A stretch of DNA of 64,000 nt from Nematostella vectensis. Lineage: Eukaryota; Cnidaria; Anthozoa; Actiniaria; Edwardsiidae. Below are positions 14,601-24,300 of the stretch, one piece after another. Positions within the stretch are counted from its first letter, which is position 1. Each line of letters starts with the position of its first letter. Made by a program: the position numbers and the translations under genes. The notes beneath the pieces were generated by a model, which saw nothing but the letters and a program-made list of their open reading frames with translations, ran no database searches and was not told where the DNA came from. The stretch is taken from the NCBI RefSeq assembly GCF_932526225.1, contig NC_064046.1:4402001-4466000 (forward strand). The letters are read 5' to 3'.

Positions 14601-17600
14601 CCACTACCACAACCACCATTACCACCACTGCCACAACCACCATCACCACCACTGCCACAACCACCATCATCACCACTACCACAACCACCATTACCACCAC
14701 TGCCACAACCACCATCACTACCACTACCACAACCACCATCACCACCACTGCCACAACCACCATCACCACCACTACCACAACCACCATCACCACCACTACC
14801 ACGACCACCATCACCACCACTGCCACAACCACCATCATCACCACCACCACAACCACCATCACCACCACTACCACGACCACCATCATCACCACCACCACAA
14901 CCACCATCACCACCACTACCACAACCACCATCACCACCACTGCCACAACCACCATCACCACCACCACCACCACCACCACCATCACCACCACCACCACCAC
15001 CACCACCATCACCACCACCACCACCACCACTGCCACAACCACCATCACCACCACCACTACCACGACCACCATCACCACCACTACCACGACCACCATCACC
15101 ACCACCACCACCACCACTGCCACAACCACCATCACCACCACCACTACCACGACCACCATCACCACCACCACCACCACCATCACCACCACCATCACCACCA
15201 CTGCCACAACCACCATCACCACCACCACTACCACGACCACCATCACCACCACTACCACGACCACCATCACCACCACTACCACAACCACCATCACCACCAC
15301 TACCACAACCACCATCACCACCACTGCCACAACCACCATCATCACTACTACCACAACCACCATCATCACCACTACCACAACCACCATCACCACCACTACC
15401 ACGACCACCATCACCACCACCACCACAACCACCATCACCACCACTGCCACAACCACCATCACTATCCACTACCACGACCACCATCATCACCACCACCACA
15501 ACCACCATCATCACCATCACCACCACTACCACGACCACCATCACCACCACTGCCACAACCACCATCACCACCACTACCACAACCACCATCACCACTAATA
15601 CCACAACCACCACCACCACCATCACCATCACCATCATCATCATCATCACCATCACCATCATCACCACCACCACAACCACCATCATCACCATTACCACTGC
15701 CACAACCACCATCACTACCACTACCACGACCACCATCATCACCACCACCACAACCACCATCATCACCATTACCACTGCCACAACCACCATCACCACCACT
15801 ACCACAACCACCATCATCACTAATACCACAACCACCATCACCACCACTACCACTGCCACAACCACCATCACCACCACTACCACAACCACCATCACCACCA
15901 CCACCACTACCACAACCACCATCACCACCACTACCACAACCACCATCACCACCACTACCACGACCACCATTAGGGTGATTAAGATCTATAAAACCAGCAA
16001 CAAGATGCTGGCTCCAGCATGTTTAATTGCACACACAACATGCTGGAATCGTGGATCTGAATTATCCTACTAGAGTGGAACCTGGATTTTACGATAACCT
16101 CAATTTTACGATGACGTTCCTTTCTCCCGGTGGAAATACAATGAAATGTATAAGAAATTACCTTGATCTTACGACATTGGATACAACGATGTTTTTGATT
16201 TTATGATGCAAATCTGTCCTCCCAAGCATAATTTTGACCTCGATGCAACAATATTACTGATTCTGTCTATCAACAAATTAGTAAGATTTACAGTCTTACA
16301 GAGAGTAACTGTACAGTCTAACACAGAGTAGAGTTACAATATTATTATTTTGCCAAAGTTGATAATTAACCCGACCTCACTACAACAATATTTTCAATGG
16401 ATTTTCCTATATATATTGTAAAATCGAGGACCTCTCTGCAATGTACCTCGATTTTACGATATATTTTCTTTCTCCCTAGGCATATTGTAAAATCCAGGTT
16501 CCACTGTATCACCTCCATCAATACTACTGAAGCTACTAACTCTTTTTCCTGCACAGTATGATTATCGCAGAAGGTAAGGAGAGACACGGGTGAGCCTTCA
16601 TGTGGCTGATACTCATGAAGACAGGACGGGGCAGAGTCAGGCAACATGTCTCCTACCGACCAGAATCGAACGTAACCATCCTCACTACCAGTGGCCAGCA
16701 CGGCCCCATCAGGAGATAAAGATGCATCTGTTATTGGCTGTAAAACAGATTATAAATTGTTATAATAATTCAGTTCTTATGGGGACTGTGAATTGTTATT
16801 AGCCACCAAAGGTCTACAGTACTATGGTAGCTTCTCCAGTGGTCCTATAGATGGGTTATCAATTACATCCGTAAAGAGCTAAACCTACATAGTAACACAG
16901 GCGGTCAGTAAAATCACTGTAATATCAATGTTTAAATTTTACTCGGGAAAATCCACCGTAAAAATGAGTATACAAAACTTTTGATTGGAATCATTGGGCA
17001 TCAAGGGCATTTTGTAAAAAAAAGAAAAAAATTTATGGAACTATGCAAAAACAATTTTTAATCCTTTTTTTAAACTACAGTGCAAGCTCACCTTTGTATG
17101 TCCTTCAGAAATAAGGATGTACCCTTCTCCTTCTTGCAGCATGCCTTCTGTGACCTCATTACAGCCACAGCGCGCTATCACCATAGGGATATCAATCACC
17201 TCAGCCTGGTAAAACAATGCAAATTAACATAATATACATATATACACTATATACCTAACATGGAACCCAAACTTTACAATTTGTTTGGAAATTAAATATC
17301 TCTGAGCCTCATTAGTACCACAAACCTGGTTATGATGACCACAAGGGGTCTCTTAACCTTATTAGTACGACCACAACCCTGGTTATGATGACCACAAGAA
17401 GTCTCTAACCCCCATCAGTACGACCACAAACCTGGTTATGATGACTGCAAGGTGTCTCTAAACCCCCATCAGTTTGACCACAAACCTGGTTATGATGACC
17501 ACAAGAAGTCTCTAACCCCCATTAGTACGACCACAAACCTGGTTATGATGATCATAAGGGGTCTCTTAACGCCCATCAGTACAACCACAAACATGGTTAT

Positions 17601-20600
17601 GATGACTGCAAGGGGTCTCTTAACCCCAATAATACGACCACAAACCTGGTTATGATGACCACAAGGGGTCTCTCAACCCCAATTAGTACGACCACAAACC
17701 TGGTTTCGATGACTGCAAGGTGTCTCTAAACCCCCATCAGTACGACCACAAACCTGTTTATGATGATCATAAGGGGTCTCTAACCCCCATTAGTACGACC
17801 AAAAACCTGGTTATGATGACCACAATGGGTCTCTAAACCTCATTAGTACGACCACCAACCTGGTTATGATGACCACAAGGGGTCTCTTAACCCCATTAGT
17901 AAAACCACAAACCTGGTTATGATGACCACAAGAAGTCTCTAACCCCCATTAGTACGACCACAAACCTGGTTATGATGACTGGAAGCGGTCTCTAAACCCC
18001 TATTAGTACGACCACAAACCTGGTTATGATGACTGCAAGGGGTCTCTTAACCTCATTAGTACGACCACAAACCTGGTTATGATGACTGGAAGCGGTCTCT
18101 AAACCCCTATTAGTACGACCACAAACCTGGTTATGACTCCAAGGGGTCTCTTAACCCCAATAGTACGACCACAAACCTGGTTATGTTGACTGCAAGGGGT
18201 CACTTAACCTCATTAGTAAGACCACAAACCTGGTTATGATGACTGCAAGGGGTCTCTTAACCTCATTAGTACGACCACAAACCTGGTTATGATGACTGCA
18301 AGGGGTCTCTTAACCTCATTAGTACGACCACAAACCTGGTTATGACTCCAAGGGGTCTCTTAACCCCAATAGTACGACCACAAACCTGGTTATGTTGACT
18401 GCAAGGGGTCACTTAACCTCATTAGTGCGACCACAAACCTGGTTATGATGACCACAATGGGTCTCTAAACCTCATTAGTATGACCACAAACCTGGTTATG
18501 ATAACCACAAGGGGTCTCTAACCCCCATTAGCACAACCACAAACCTGGTTATGATGACCACAAGGGGTCTCTTTACCTCATTAGTACCACCACAAACCTG
18601 GTTATGATGGGTGACCGCAAGGGGTCTCTCATCCTCCTCCATCTCATCCACATCAACTTCACCTTCCTCTGGCAGGTAGGGGGACCAGATGACGCGGTGG
18701 TATTCAGACGTTGGATGAGGTGACCTGTTAACCCTTAGCTTTAGGTTATATCTAGGGCATGTTCAGGAACCTTATGGAATGATTGACCTCAGAATGTATA
18801 CTTCAAAGTCAGAACTGCTTTAGTTTAGAGTAAAAGAATGTTAATAACCCACTCCTTTGTTATTGTTAATAATTGGAAGTACAGCGATTTATTGGCTAGG
18901 AAACTGCAAAATAACAATCTCTTTGTTATTGTTTATAATTGGAAGTACAGCAATTTATTGGCTAGGAAACTGCAAAATAACAATCTCTGAATGAATTTTG
19001 ATATTCTTATTGAAGGTATTTGAGTGAAAATGTCTTGGTTACCTGCTTGAATTGGAAATTGATGCTTTGTGTGTCTCATGATTGGCCTTCTGTATACCCT
19101 TCTAATTCTCACAATGATTAGCTGGCTTTGTATGCCAAAATTTGTTTTATACTGTTTTATACATTAATATTTGCTTTTAAACGCAAAGGGACTAATACTC
19201 CATAAACACAAGTAGATCTAATAGGCAAGCCTGATCTAGCAGGTTATGCTGGCAATTTGCATGATCCTTAGGATTGCTTGATAGAGGAACTTCTATAGGT
19301 CTATTCTATCAAGCGCTTGGTGACATAAGGATACTCTATTTTGCCATCCTCTTCCTGTACACTCCACACATAAACATTACCACCCTCGTCAACACAGGCA
19401 AGGGTGTTGGAATTCGCATGGGCAAAGGCCAGGTCAGTAACTAGGCCGATAAACCCCTTGATCAATGCACGAGTGGCTGTTTCTGGATTGAGAAGTCTCA
19501 CTACATAGCCATTGCGACCTGTGAGGGCATGACTATTTAGTATCTAGTATCAGTATCTATCTGTATAACGTATCTAATTCAGTACTCTTGATACCCATAC
19601 AAAACCAATAATAGTATTCTAATAAAAATCTAAACAAAGTAATACTGTAACTATGTGCTATATACAGTACAATTTGTAAGATGTACTCACCTTTCAGTGT
19701 GTATGCTATAAACTTGCTGCCAAGAGCAATGAGACTTCCTCTGTAGTACTTCATATCCCAGTCATAATTGACCATTGGGTTGATTTTTATCTATAGACCA
19801 AATAGATGTTTATCATTAGAATAGGTTTTGATATAAACTTCATACAGCCCTTAAAGAAAGCCAATCAGCAGCTATTTATGCTCCCGCTCAATGCTGAGTC
19901 ACGCAAAGCATCCATTTCGATTGGCTAATTCAAGTGAGTATAGGTTTGGAATTGGTTGATCAAAATTTTTTAAAAGTCTGTTGATATAAAATAGGTTATG
20001 AAACCCAATGCAAATAAGAAATTCATTTGTACCTGTACCCGTAATGTAGAGATTCATCTGTACCTGTGTCTTACTGACTGTCTGTCTTTTGTGTCTATGT
20101 AACTATCTGTCTGTCTGTCTTTTGTGTCTTTGTAACTGTCTGTCTGTCTGTCCGTCCGTCCGTCCGTCCGTCTGTATTATCCCCACCTTATTACTTGCGG
20201 TAGCTGTGGAAGATGCCAGGGCGCTTTGACCAGTCACTATTTCAACCTGGTTCCCATACACAGAGATGCTGCTGGTACGGTCATCCCCTGCCAAGTGTCT
20301 GTTTAAAAAAGAACTGTCAGATTGCATATGGAGAGGTACAGTAAGGGTGGATGTAGTCAGACAAAAAGGTTCCTTCGTGGACTTACATTGACTTTTTGGT
20401 AGAGTGTAGGGAGATTCTAGGTATTGACTTACGTTGACTGTTTGATAGAGTGTAGGGAGATTCTAGGTGTTGACTTACATTGACTGTTTGATAGAATGTA
20501 GGGAGATTCTGGGTGTCAACGTACATCGACTGTTTGACAGAGTATGGGGAGATTCTAGGCATTGACTTACATCAACTGTTTGATAGAGTGTAAAGAGATT

Positions 20601-22644
20601 CTGGGTGTTGATCCATCTAAGAGACTGCTAGTAATTTCCCCTTCAGACATCTCTGACATGGTCTTGGTAGACTAAAAATTAATAACAACATCAACAGGGT
20701 AAGTTTAGAACCACATTTCTAAGCTTGCATCTTGTTAACTAACACACAACCTCATTTGTCAGCTTGCAATTTGTTACAAAGTCTGCACACAACACCTTTT
20801 CTTGCCTTGCGCTTTGGTAAACCGCATACAACCCCTTTTCAGCGTGCACTTTGTTCACCAGAACAAAACCCCATTTCTCAGCTTGCGTTTTGAGGAGCAA
20901 AATATAGGAAATGGTAATGTGGGAACACCTTTAGTGACAGTTTATACTTAGATACACATGGGAAAGTGGAAAGTGTGTACAGCAGTCTATAGCCATGAGC
21001 ACTTGACTGGAGCATACAAAAAAAGATGATAGATTTGAAGACAGCAGAAAAATATTTCAAATAAAATGTGCTCTAAAATTAAAACATCAACAAACTTTTG
21101 GAGTTCATACCCCCTTTTCCCAAAATTGATATTTTAAATTCAATGACAAGTAGATAATGTGCAGACTTGCATATAAAAAATAAACTAACCTGTCTTAGTG
21201 GTGACGCAGTAGGACTAATAAAGGAGCCACTACATTCGCTGGATTAAGAAAAATAAATAGCTTCGATGTAACAGCAGTGGTACATGTGATAATTATGTGA
21301 TCATCATAGCAGATCAGTATGAGTAAGAATCCAGAGTGACATGTATTATTATACAGTACAGCATTCTGAGGAAACCTTCTGTTGTAAAGTGTTGTGCTGT
21401 TTCTGAGCAAGCCGTGGGCGAATGGGGATCTACCACCCATTCATCAAGGCACATGCCCTGTAATCAACCAATGATAATGCACATAGCTGTCAACCCAACT
21501 TGGACAGGAATCTTGTGAAATCGGGTGAAATACGGTAAATATGTGAAACAAACCCAAGAGAGCCAATGCGGGTGAATACAGAGAATGCATGAACATTCTC
21601 ACAAAAATTAGGCATGTGATGAGGTCCATAATCTTGTGACATATGCATAGCAATACAACAGTATAAAATATAATGTACTATATGCAAAGGCTCTCTACCA
21701 TGGTGAACCTAATAAGACATGTTCTCACCTTGCGTTCTCCTCTGCATCTTTTTCTACATCTTCATTTGTCAGCTCAGCAGAACCTGGCAGAAGAAAGTAA
21801 ACACTTGTCAATCTTTGAGCCATAAAAAGGTACAAACAATAGTTTGTTTTTAGGAAAACGAAAGTTAGAATTGTCTAAGTGCTTCTACTCATAGCTTGTA
21901 TCCAAACTATAAATGAGGGGGTGAACAGGTTTGCGGATTGGAGGATTCAGCCCCAAAATGCTCACGGATTACAGATTTTGAAGATTATTTCAGAGGATTG
22001 GTGGATTTTGGAAGTACGGCGGATCACGGATTTGTTGACAATTCGGGCGCGGATTTCGGATTTTGACTGCTGTGATGGTCGAATTTCGGATTTTAAATAA
22101 ATTTCAATCGATGCTATTGTTTTTCTGTCAAACCATGCGGATCTAAAAAATTCTGCGGATCCACGGATTTGTTCAGAAAATATGGCGGATCAGCGGATTT
22201 ACATACCCCTATTCACCCCCCCTATGAAAGTAAGGTTAAGCTAAGGCCTTGAATGTACAGAAAACAGACAGATTTGTAATCATGACAAATCAGTTGGAAA
22301 AATCATACCACACAAAATGTTTATTTGTGCCCATAAGAACAAGAGCTCTAAGAATAAATATTACTTATTTAAATGTAATATTTTTTCGAGTATTATATCT
22401 CATATTATAATGGCTGCATTGAGGGTTTTATTTGTATTAAATAGGAGAAACTAAATAATGTTAATTTCGCAATATTTGTAGTGTAACTTCTCACTGCTCT
22501 TTCCCGCGTCTTATTTTTCCATTCTGTCAAAAGTTCACGTGGGAAAAATTTCTTACCCGTCGTAGGCCCCGGACCCTTATCATTTCCACCGATATTAAGC
22601 ATATTCAACAGGAACTTGGTTGCTTTCCCAGTTGCGTCGTCCAT
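1522..22644 (-). CDS. Enhancer of mRNA decapping 4 (EDC4/Ge-1/Hedls), 26 exons, 3' end outside window
   Basis: EDC4 is the cytoplasmic P-body scaffold that links DCP2, DCP1 and XRN1 and stimulates decapping. The reading frame runs from the ATG at 22,644 through 26 exons to 1,522, about 1,300 codons, against about 1,400 aa for human EDC4. Every junction keeps phase and has GT-AG ends. Order: acidic N-terminus, WD40 region (residues ~110-520), Ser/Pro-rich linker (~555-890), coiled coils and the alpha-helical C-terminal domain (~890-1300). Motifs seen include DGYVRFWSV and a C-terminal [10 protein letters not shown]. The last ~60 residues of the family domain are missing and must lie left of position 1. 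Two introns are U12-type. Several introns are filled with tandem repeats, some of which duplicate the gene's own splice sites. The family assignment is firm; exon edges rest on phase and homology, not on transcripts. Confidence 0.95.
4225..4450. repeat. 117-bp tandem duplication including the exon 22 splice donor
   Basis: CACTGGGCTCAAGCTAGACT recurs at 4,266 and 4,383, a period of 117 bp. The unit spans about 15 bases of the end of EDC4 exon 22, its donor and about 100 bases of intron. In the downstream copy the donor GTGAGT has become ATGAGT, at about 4,316-4,321 (minus strand). Confidence 0.85.
4966..5436. repeat. GAT/GGT microsatellite in EDC4 intron 20
   Basis: Interrupted trinucleotide array (GATGATGGT-type) of about 470 bp. 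It grades at its right end into a 12-15 bp pattern around GATTGTGTTGGTGA. It begins about 10 bp downstream of the exon 20 donor at 5,440-5,445. It is open in several frames on both strands purely because of composition. Confidence 0.95.
5658..6659 (-). other. U12-type (minor spliceosome) intron 19 of EDC4
   Basis: The donor (plus-strand 6,652-6,659) reads GTATCCTTATT, matching the U12 donor consensus GTATCCTT. The acceptor side has TACTTTAAC (5,669-5,677), 7 of 9 matches to the branch consensus TTCCTTAAC, about 11 nt before ATTAG. There is no polypyrimidine tract. Splicing here joins phase 1 to phase 1 and keeps the coiled-coil frame. A MITE sits inside the intron. Confidence 0.85.
5970..6382. 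mobile_element. MITE with ~30-bp terminal inverted repeats (AATAAACGCCC family)
   Basis: The left end ATACCGTAAATGATCTAATA followed by AACGCCC is mirrored, with decay, by GGGGCGTTTATAAGACCATT and TTATGGTAT at the right end. GGGCGTTTATTAG-like blocks also repeat inside. No transposase is present. It is inserted in the U12-type intron 19 of EDC4. Confidence 0.75.
6660..9936 (-). CDS. EDC4 exons 15-19: Ser/Pro-rich linker and first coiled coil
   Basis: Exons: 9839-9936, 8941-9648, 7845-7977, 7261-7330, 6660-6858. Exon 16 (708 bp) is the large low-complexity Ser/Thr/Pro linker. It has repeated TP and SP sites, for example [19 protein letters not shown], and the family motif KLITPDAF. Exon 17 is Arg/Glu-rich with [12 protein letters not shown]. 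Exon 19 opens the helical half ([19 protein letters not shown]). Between these exons, 7978-8940 holds only AT-rich intron plus one copy of a dispersed 45-bp motif near 8,265-8,320. Confidence 0.93.
7028..7206. repeat. ~29-bp tandem repeat in EDC4 intron 18
   Basis: About six imperfect copies of a unit containing ACACCCCTAAGGGATAGTGG and ACTTTGA, ending about 50 bp before the exon 18 donor at 7,260. Confidence 0.85.
7685..7810. mobile_element. Hairpin MITE (GCAGGTTAGCACTAACCC family)
   Basis: Near-perfect fold-back. GGCCAGTTCCTGGTAAGCAG plus GTTAGCACTAACCCAGGGAT on the left is mirrored by ATCTCTGGGTTAGTGTTAAC, CTGCT and GGAAGTTGGCC on the right. It is about 126 bp with no coding content and lies in EDC4 intron 17. 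The inner AGCACTAACCCAGG core resembles hairpin repeats I know from other marine invertebrates. Confidence 0.75.
10313..20298 (-). CDS. EDC4 exons 5-14: WD40 domain
   Basis: Exons: 20187-20298, 19691-19790, 19335-19518, 18598-18751, 17092-17205, 16541-16737, 12252-12347, 12088-12117 (only 30 bp), 11932-12010, 10313-10617. The translation follows the EDC4 WD40 region without gaps. Landmarks are [93 protein letters not shown] and [10 protein letters not shown]. The WD40 region of EDC4 helps bind DCP1. The last 33 bases of exon 8 are part of the intronic 53-bp minisatellite. Intron 10 (12348-16540) is the largest and holds the CAC/ATC array. Confidence 0.95.
10845..11830. repeat. Degenerate GTTGTGTCATGTTGGGTAAT repeat split by a MITE
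   Basis: Short imperfect repeats of the type TTGATGTTGTGTAATGTT occur at 10,845-10,990 and again at 11,742-11,830. The intervening 730 bp is a terminal-inverted-repeat element, so one tandem array was interrupted by an insertion. It is in EDC4 intron 13. Confidence 0.7.
11012..11740. mobile_element. Non-autonomous DNA transposon, ~67-bp terminal inverted repeats
   Basis: The left end (11,012-11,080) and right end (11,671-11,740) are inverted copies sharing AGAACAATTTCACGTAACC, ACATGCTAATGAG and AACTAACATGTTAATGAGGC. The flanking TA on both sides would fit a TA target duplication as in Tc1/mariner elements, which is an inference. No transposase is recognisable in the ~590-bp interior; short open frames there carry no family match I know. 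Confidence 0.85.
12400..13200. repeat. 27/30-bp minisatellite with BglII sites
   Basis: After a short CAT/CAC stretch, units of about 30 bp contain AGCAACAAGATCTCCTTCAT followed by CACCACCACC. There are about 20 copies, each normally with an AGATCT site. It merges into the longer array to the right. Confidence 0.95.
13200..15975. repeat. 2.8-kb CAC/ATC low-complexity array in EDC4 intron 10
   Basis: Continuous degenerate trinucleotide DNA built on CACCACTACCACAACCACCA (about 21-24 bp) with many variants. In the gene's sense direction the transcript is GGU/GUG-rich with no A-rich or U-rich breaks. On that strand it stays open for about 1,000 codons in one frame (Gly/Asp/Cys/Ser) and about 790 in another (Val/Met). 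This follows from composition, and I do not call it a gene. Confidence 0.97.
16068..16508. mobile_element. Pogo/Tigger-like MITE
   Basis: The ends are inverted copies of AGTGGAACCTGGATTTTACGA, in the left end near 16,073 and reversed at the right end as GTAAAATCCAGGTTCCACTG. Internal blocks with CCTCAATTTTACGATG and CCTCGATTTTACGATA repeat the same theme. The CAGTGGAACCTCGATTTTAC pattern is typical of pogo/Tigger termini. About 440 bp, no transposase, in EDC4 intron 10. Confidence 0.75.
17290..18640. repeat. 53-bp minisatellite made from the exon 8 splice donor of EDC4
   Basis: About 25 copies of a 51-54 bp unit containing AGTACGACCACAAACCTGGT, TATGATGAC and CAAGGGGTCTCTTAACC. On the minus strand each unit carries CATAACCAG followed by GTTTGTGG, which is exactly the end and donor of exon 8 (boundary 18,598/18,597). 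The proximal copy includes about 33 coding bases of exon 8 (residues [11 protein letters not shown]). See findings. Confidence 0.95.
18752..19334 (-). other. U12-type (minor spliceosome) intron 7 of EDC4
   Basis: The donor is GTATCCTTATG (plus-strand 19,324-19,334) and the branch site is TTCCTGAAC (18,761-18,769), about 10 nt before the CCCTAG acceptor. Joining here fuses phase 2 to phase 2 and gives DGKIE followed by [19 protein letters not shown], matching the length of vertebrate EDC4. No GT-AG alternative keeps the frame and the family length. A second, closer AG (AACAG, before 18,727) would lose 8 residues. A 71-bp tandem duplication lies at 18,847-18,989. Confidence 0.88.
18847..18989. 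repeat. 71-bp direct tandem duplication
   Basis: Two near-identical copies of a segment with TTTGTTATTGTTAATAATTGG and GGCTAGGAAACTGCAAAATA, inside the U12-type intron 7 of EDC4. Confidence 0.9.
20080..20176. repeat. GTCT/GTCC tetranucleotide microsatellite
   Basis: Runs of GTCTGTCTGTCT and CCGTCCGTCCGTCCGTCC lie directly downstream of the exon 5 donor of EDC4 (20,181-20,186). They include a short duplicated block with TTTTGTGTCT and TGTAACT. Confidence 0.95.
20381..20605. repeat. 46-bp tandem repeat made from the exon 4 splice donor of EDC4
   Basis: Five copies of a unit reading, on the minus strand, AGAATCTCYYTACACTCTAT then CAAACAGTYRATGTAAGTCA. The rightmost copy is the real exon end and donor of EDC4 exon 4 (20,571/20,570). 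The four intronic copies mostly keep an intact ATGTAAGT donor; one has GTACGT. Confidence 0.92.
20571..22644 (-). CDS. EDC4 exons 1-4: N-terminus
   Basis: Exons: 22557-22644, 21729-21783, 21190-21238, 20571-20671. The start is [20 protein letters not shown]; the ATG at 22,644 is preferred. An in-frame ATG further upstream (22,779) would add 45 residues without family similarity. This segment is short, acidic and Ser-rich, like the N-terminus of other EDC4 proteins. The region 21,784-22,556 is intron and includes a GGATT-rich repeat element at 21,914-22,224. Confidence 0.85.
21914..22224. mobile_element. GCGGAT-rich element with short inverted ends
   Basis: About 310 bp containing roughly a dozen GCGGATT/ACGGATT motifs. 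The ends GAGGGGGTGAACAGG (left) and CCCCTATTCACCCCCCC (right) are inverted relative to each other. No coding content. A transposon-derived origin is inferred from the ends only. Confidence 0.5.
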
Positions 22645-22886
22645 GCCTGTTAGTTCGTGACCTGGCGAACGCTGTCTATTGCCGAAATTTAGAAAAATAT
22701 CCGCAGAAATTTGCTCCAAATTCGGTTTCATACGCAGAGGTCCCGCGAAATAAAGATGGCGGAAACAACGCGCGCGCACAATACACTGGCAAATCCGCTG
22801 ATCAATATCTTGTTTTTATTTCTAGCGGGCGCGGTTACAAATTCTATTTTTCTGATTGGTTCTAAAACCTTTCGAGAGTCTTGCCT

Positions 22887-23109
22887 CTAAGGGCGCGTTT
22901 TTTTCCCCTTCTTTTCTATTCTGGAATGGAAATGGTTGGTAGAGAATGTTCAGAATGGCATTCGAATCATTCTGCTACAGGTAGTAGAATGGGTGGAATG
23001 GCCTTCATTCCATTCCGGAAAGGGAACGGGGGATGAACGAACGCGCGCCGCTTTTTTCTATGCTAATCATTCTCATTCCGGAATCACGAGTAAAAAAACG
23101 CGCCCTTAG
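22887..23109. mobile_element. 223-bp MITE with CTAAGGGCGCGTTTTTTT ends
   Basis: The left end CTAAGGGCGCGTTTTTTT is matched by AAAAAAACGCGCCCTTAG at the right end. The interior is AT- and GGAATG-rich (ATTCTGGAATGG, CATTCCATTCCGGAA) and partly self-complementary. No protein is encoded. Confidence 0.85.
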
Positions 23110-23339
23110 TGTGAGGGGTGGAACAGGAATTTTAGACATTCTCGCTTCGTGTGGACGCAGATCTTTTTGAAAATAAAGATGGCGTTTTCAAACGAGAACG
23201 GATTCGCGGGGAACATCCAAGAGATGTTTTTTAACTTGAAAAGCTGTGTCAACAAGCGACCCGCAATTGCTCGGCACAATGAACAGTAAAAACAGTATGA
23301 ACAGTATGAACTATGACGTCCTCAGACGCCCGTAAAATA

Positions 23340-24300
23340 TAGGCCCCACTCCAAAACGTCAGAAATGCAAACTAAACTTCACCAGACCCGGGTACTCATG
23401 GATCCATCCAAGGCATAAACGACCTCCGAAAGCGCATCCAAGCAATGTAATAGAATTGACTCCATTGCAAAATATGAACCTTGATTTCTGAACAATTCGT
23501 AAACAAATGCTTAAACTCAGAAACATTTCATGCAAAAAAAAACACGAAATTCCGAACTACAAATAAGAGACAAGCAAACACAGATCAAGTCACAAATAGA
23601 TACCTTTATTGCGCTCCGTCAGGTCCCCTTTTTACAGCAATCCGCCACAATAATCAATGCTAAAACCCGGGCTAAAACCTCCATTAAAAGAGTCTCCATG
23701 TTTAGGCTATATTGCAACCTGCACTGCATTGTGGGAGTCTTGGTAACACCTTCACAGAGAGGCTAGCAAACTCCTCCCTCATAATCCTAACACAAACAGT
23801 GTGTTTTTCTCTTTGTCCCGAAGCCAAACAAAACATTTCCAGGTCCAAGGAACCCAGAATAATTTTTTAATAAGGTTGGGTAGCAAAGATGTTCCACTTT
23901 GGAGAGTATGAGGCCATACACTAGAAAATTCCTTTTTCACTCAGTGACCCAAACAAGGAATTATCCCATTAAATCAACCTCAGCGTGCAAACATTCATAA
24001 GCACAGCATTAATCATGCCCAAATAGACTCCATGATGTCCTAAGGCACTCTCCAGACGTGAAAAAGCTGTAATTTTTAAGCAAATTACAAGCAAAACTGT
24101 TATAAGCAACAGGCTGTAGCAATGCCGTCGCTGAATCAAAGACACCGCAGTGCATTGTTGGAAACTTCAAAGCATACCGTCTTGGGTCAGCGGTAGCTTA
24201 ACTGGTAGTGTTGGACTTAAAATAGGGAGGGGGGAAGTTTCTGTTTTCAGTCGTTTTTCTTACAATTTTGCTCAAAAGTACCCAGGAGTGAAAGGGTTAA
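23340..24300. mobile_element. piggyBac-like non-autonomous element, copy 1 (degraded)
   Basis: Diverged copy of the element at 39,072-40,078 in the same orientation. Shared blocks include AAATGCAAACTAAAC, ATAGATACCTTTATT, CCGAAGCCAAACAAA and CTGTTTTCAGTC. The right end is CAGGAGTGAAAGGG followed by TTAA. The left end is eroded, so its exact start is uncertain. Confidence 0.7.

Noticed and set aside
12878-15970. Very long open frames (about 1,030 and 790 codons) in the CAC/ATC array
   Set aside because: Stop-free by composition, open in several frames, with no start context or family similarity, and located inside an EDC4 intron.
24185-24225. A-box-like TAGCTTAACTGGTAG
   Set aside because: No B box at the right distance, and the site lies inside the piggyBac-like element copy.
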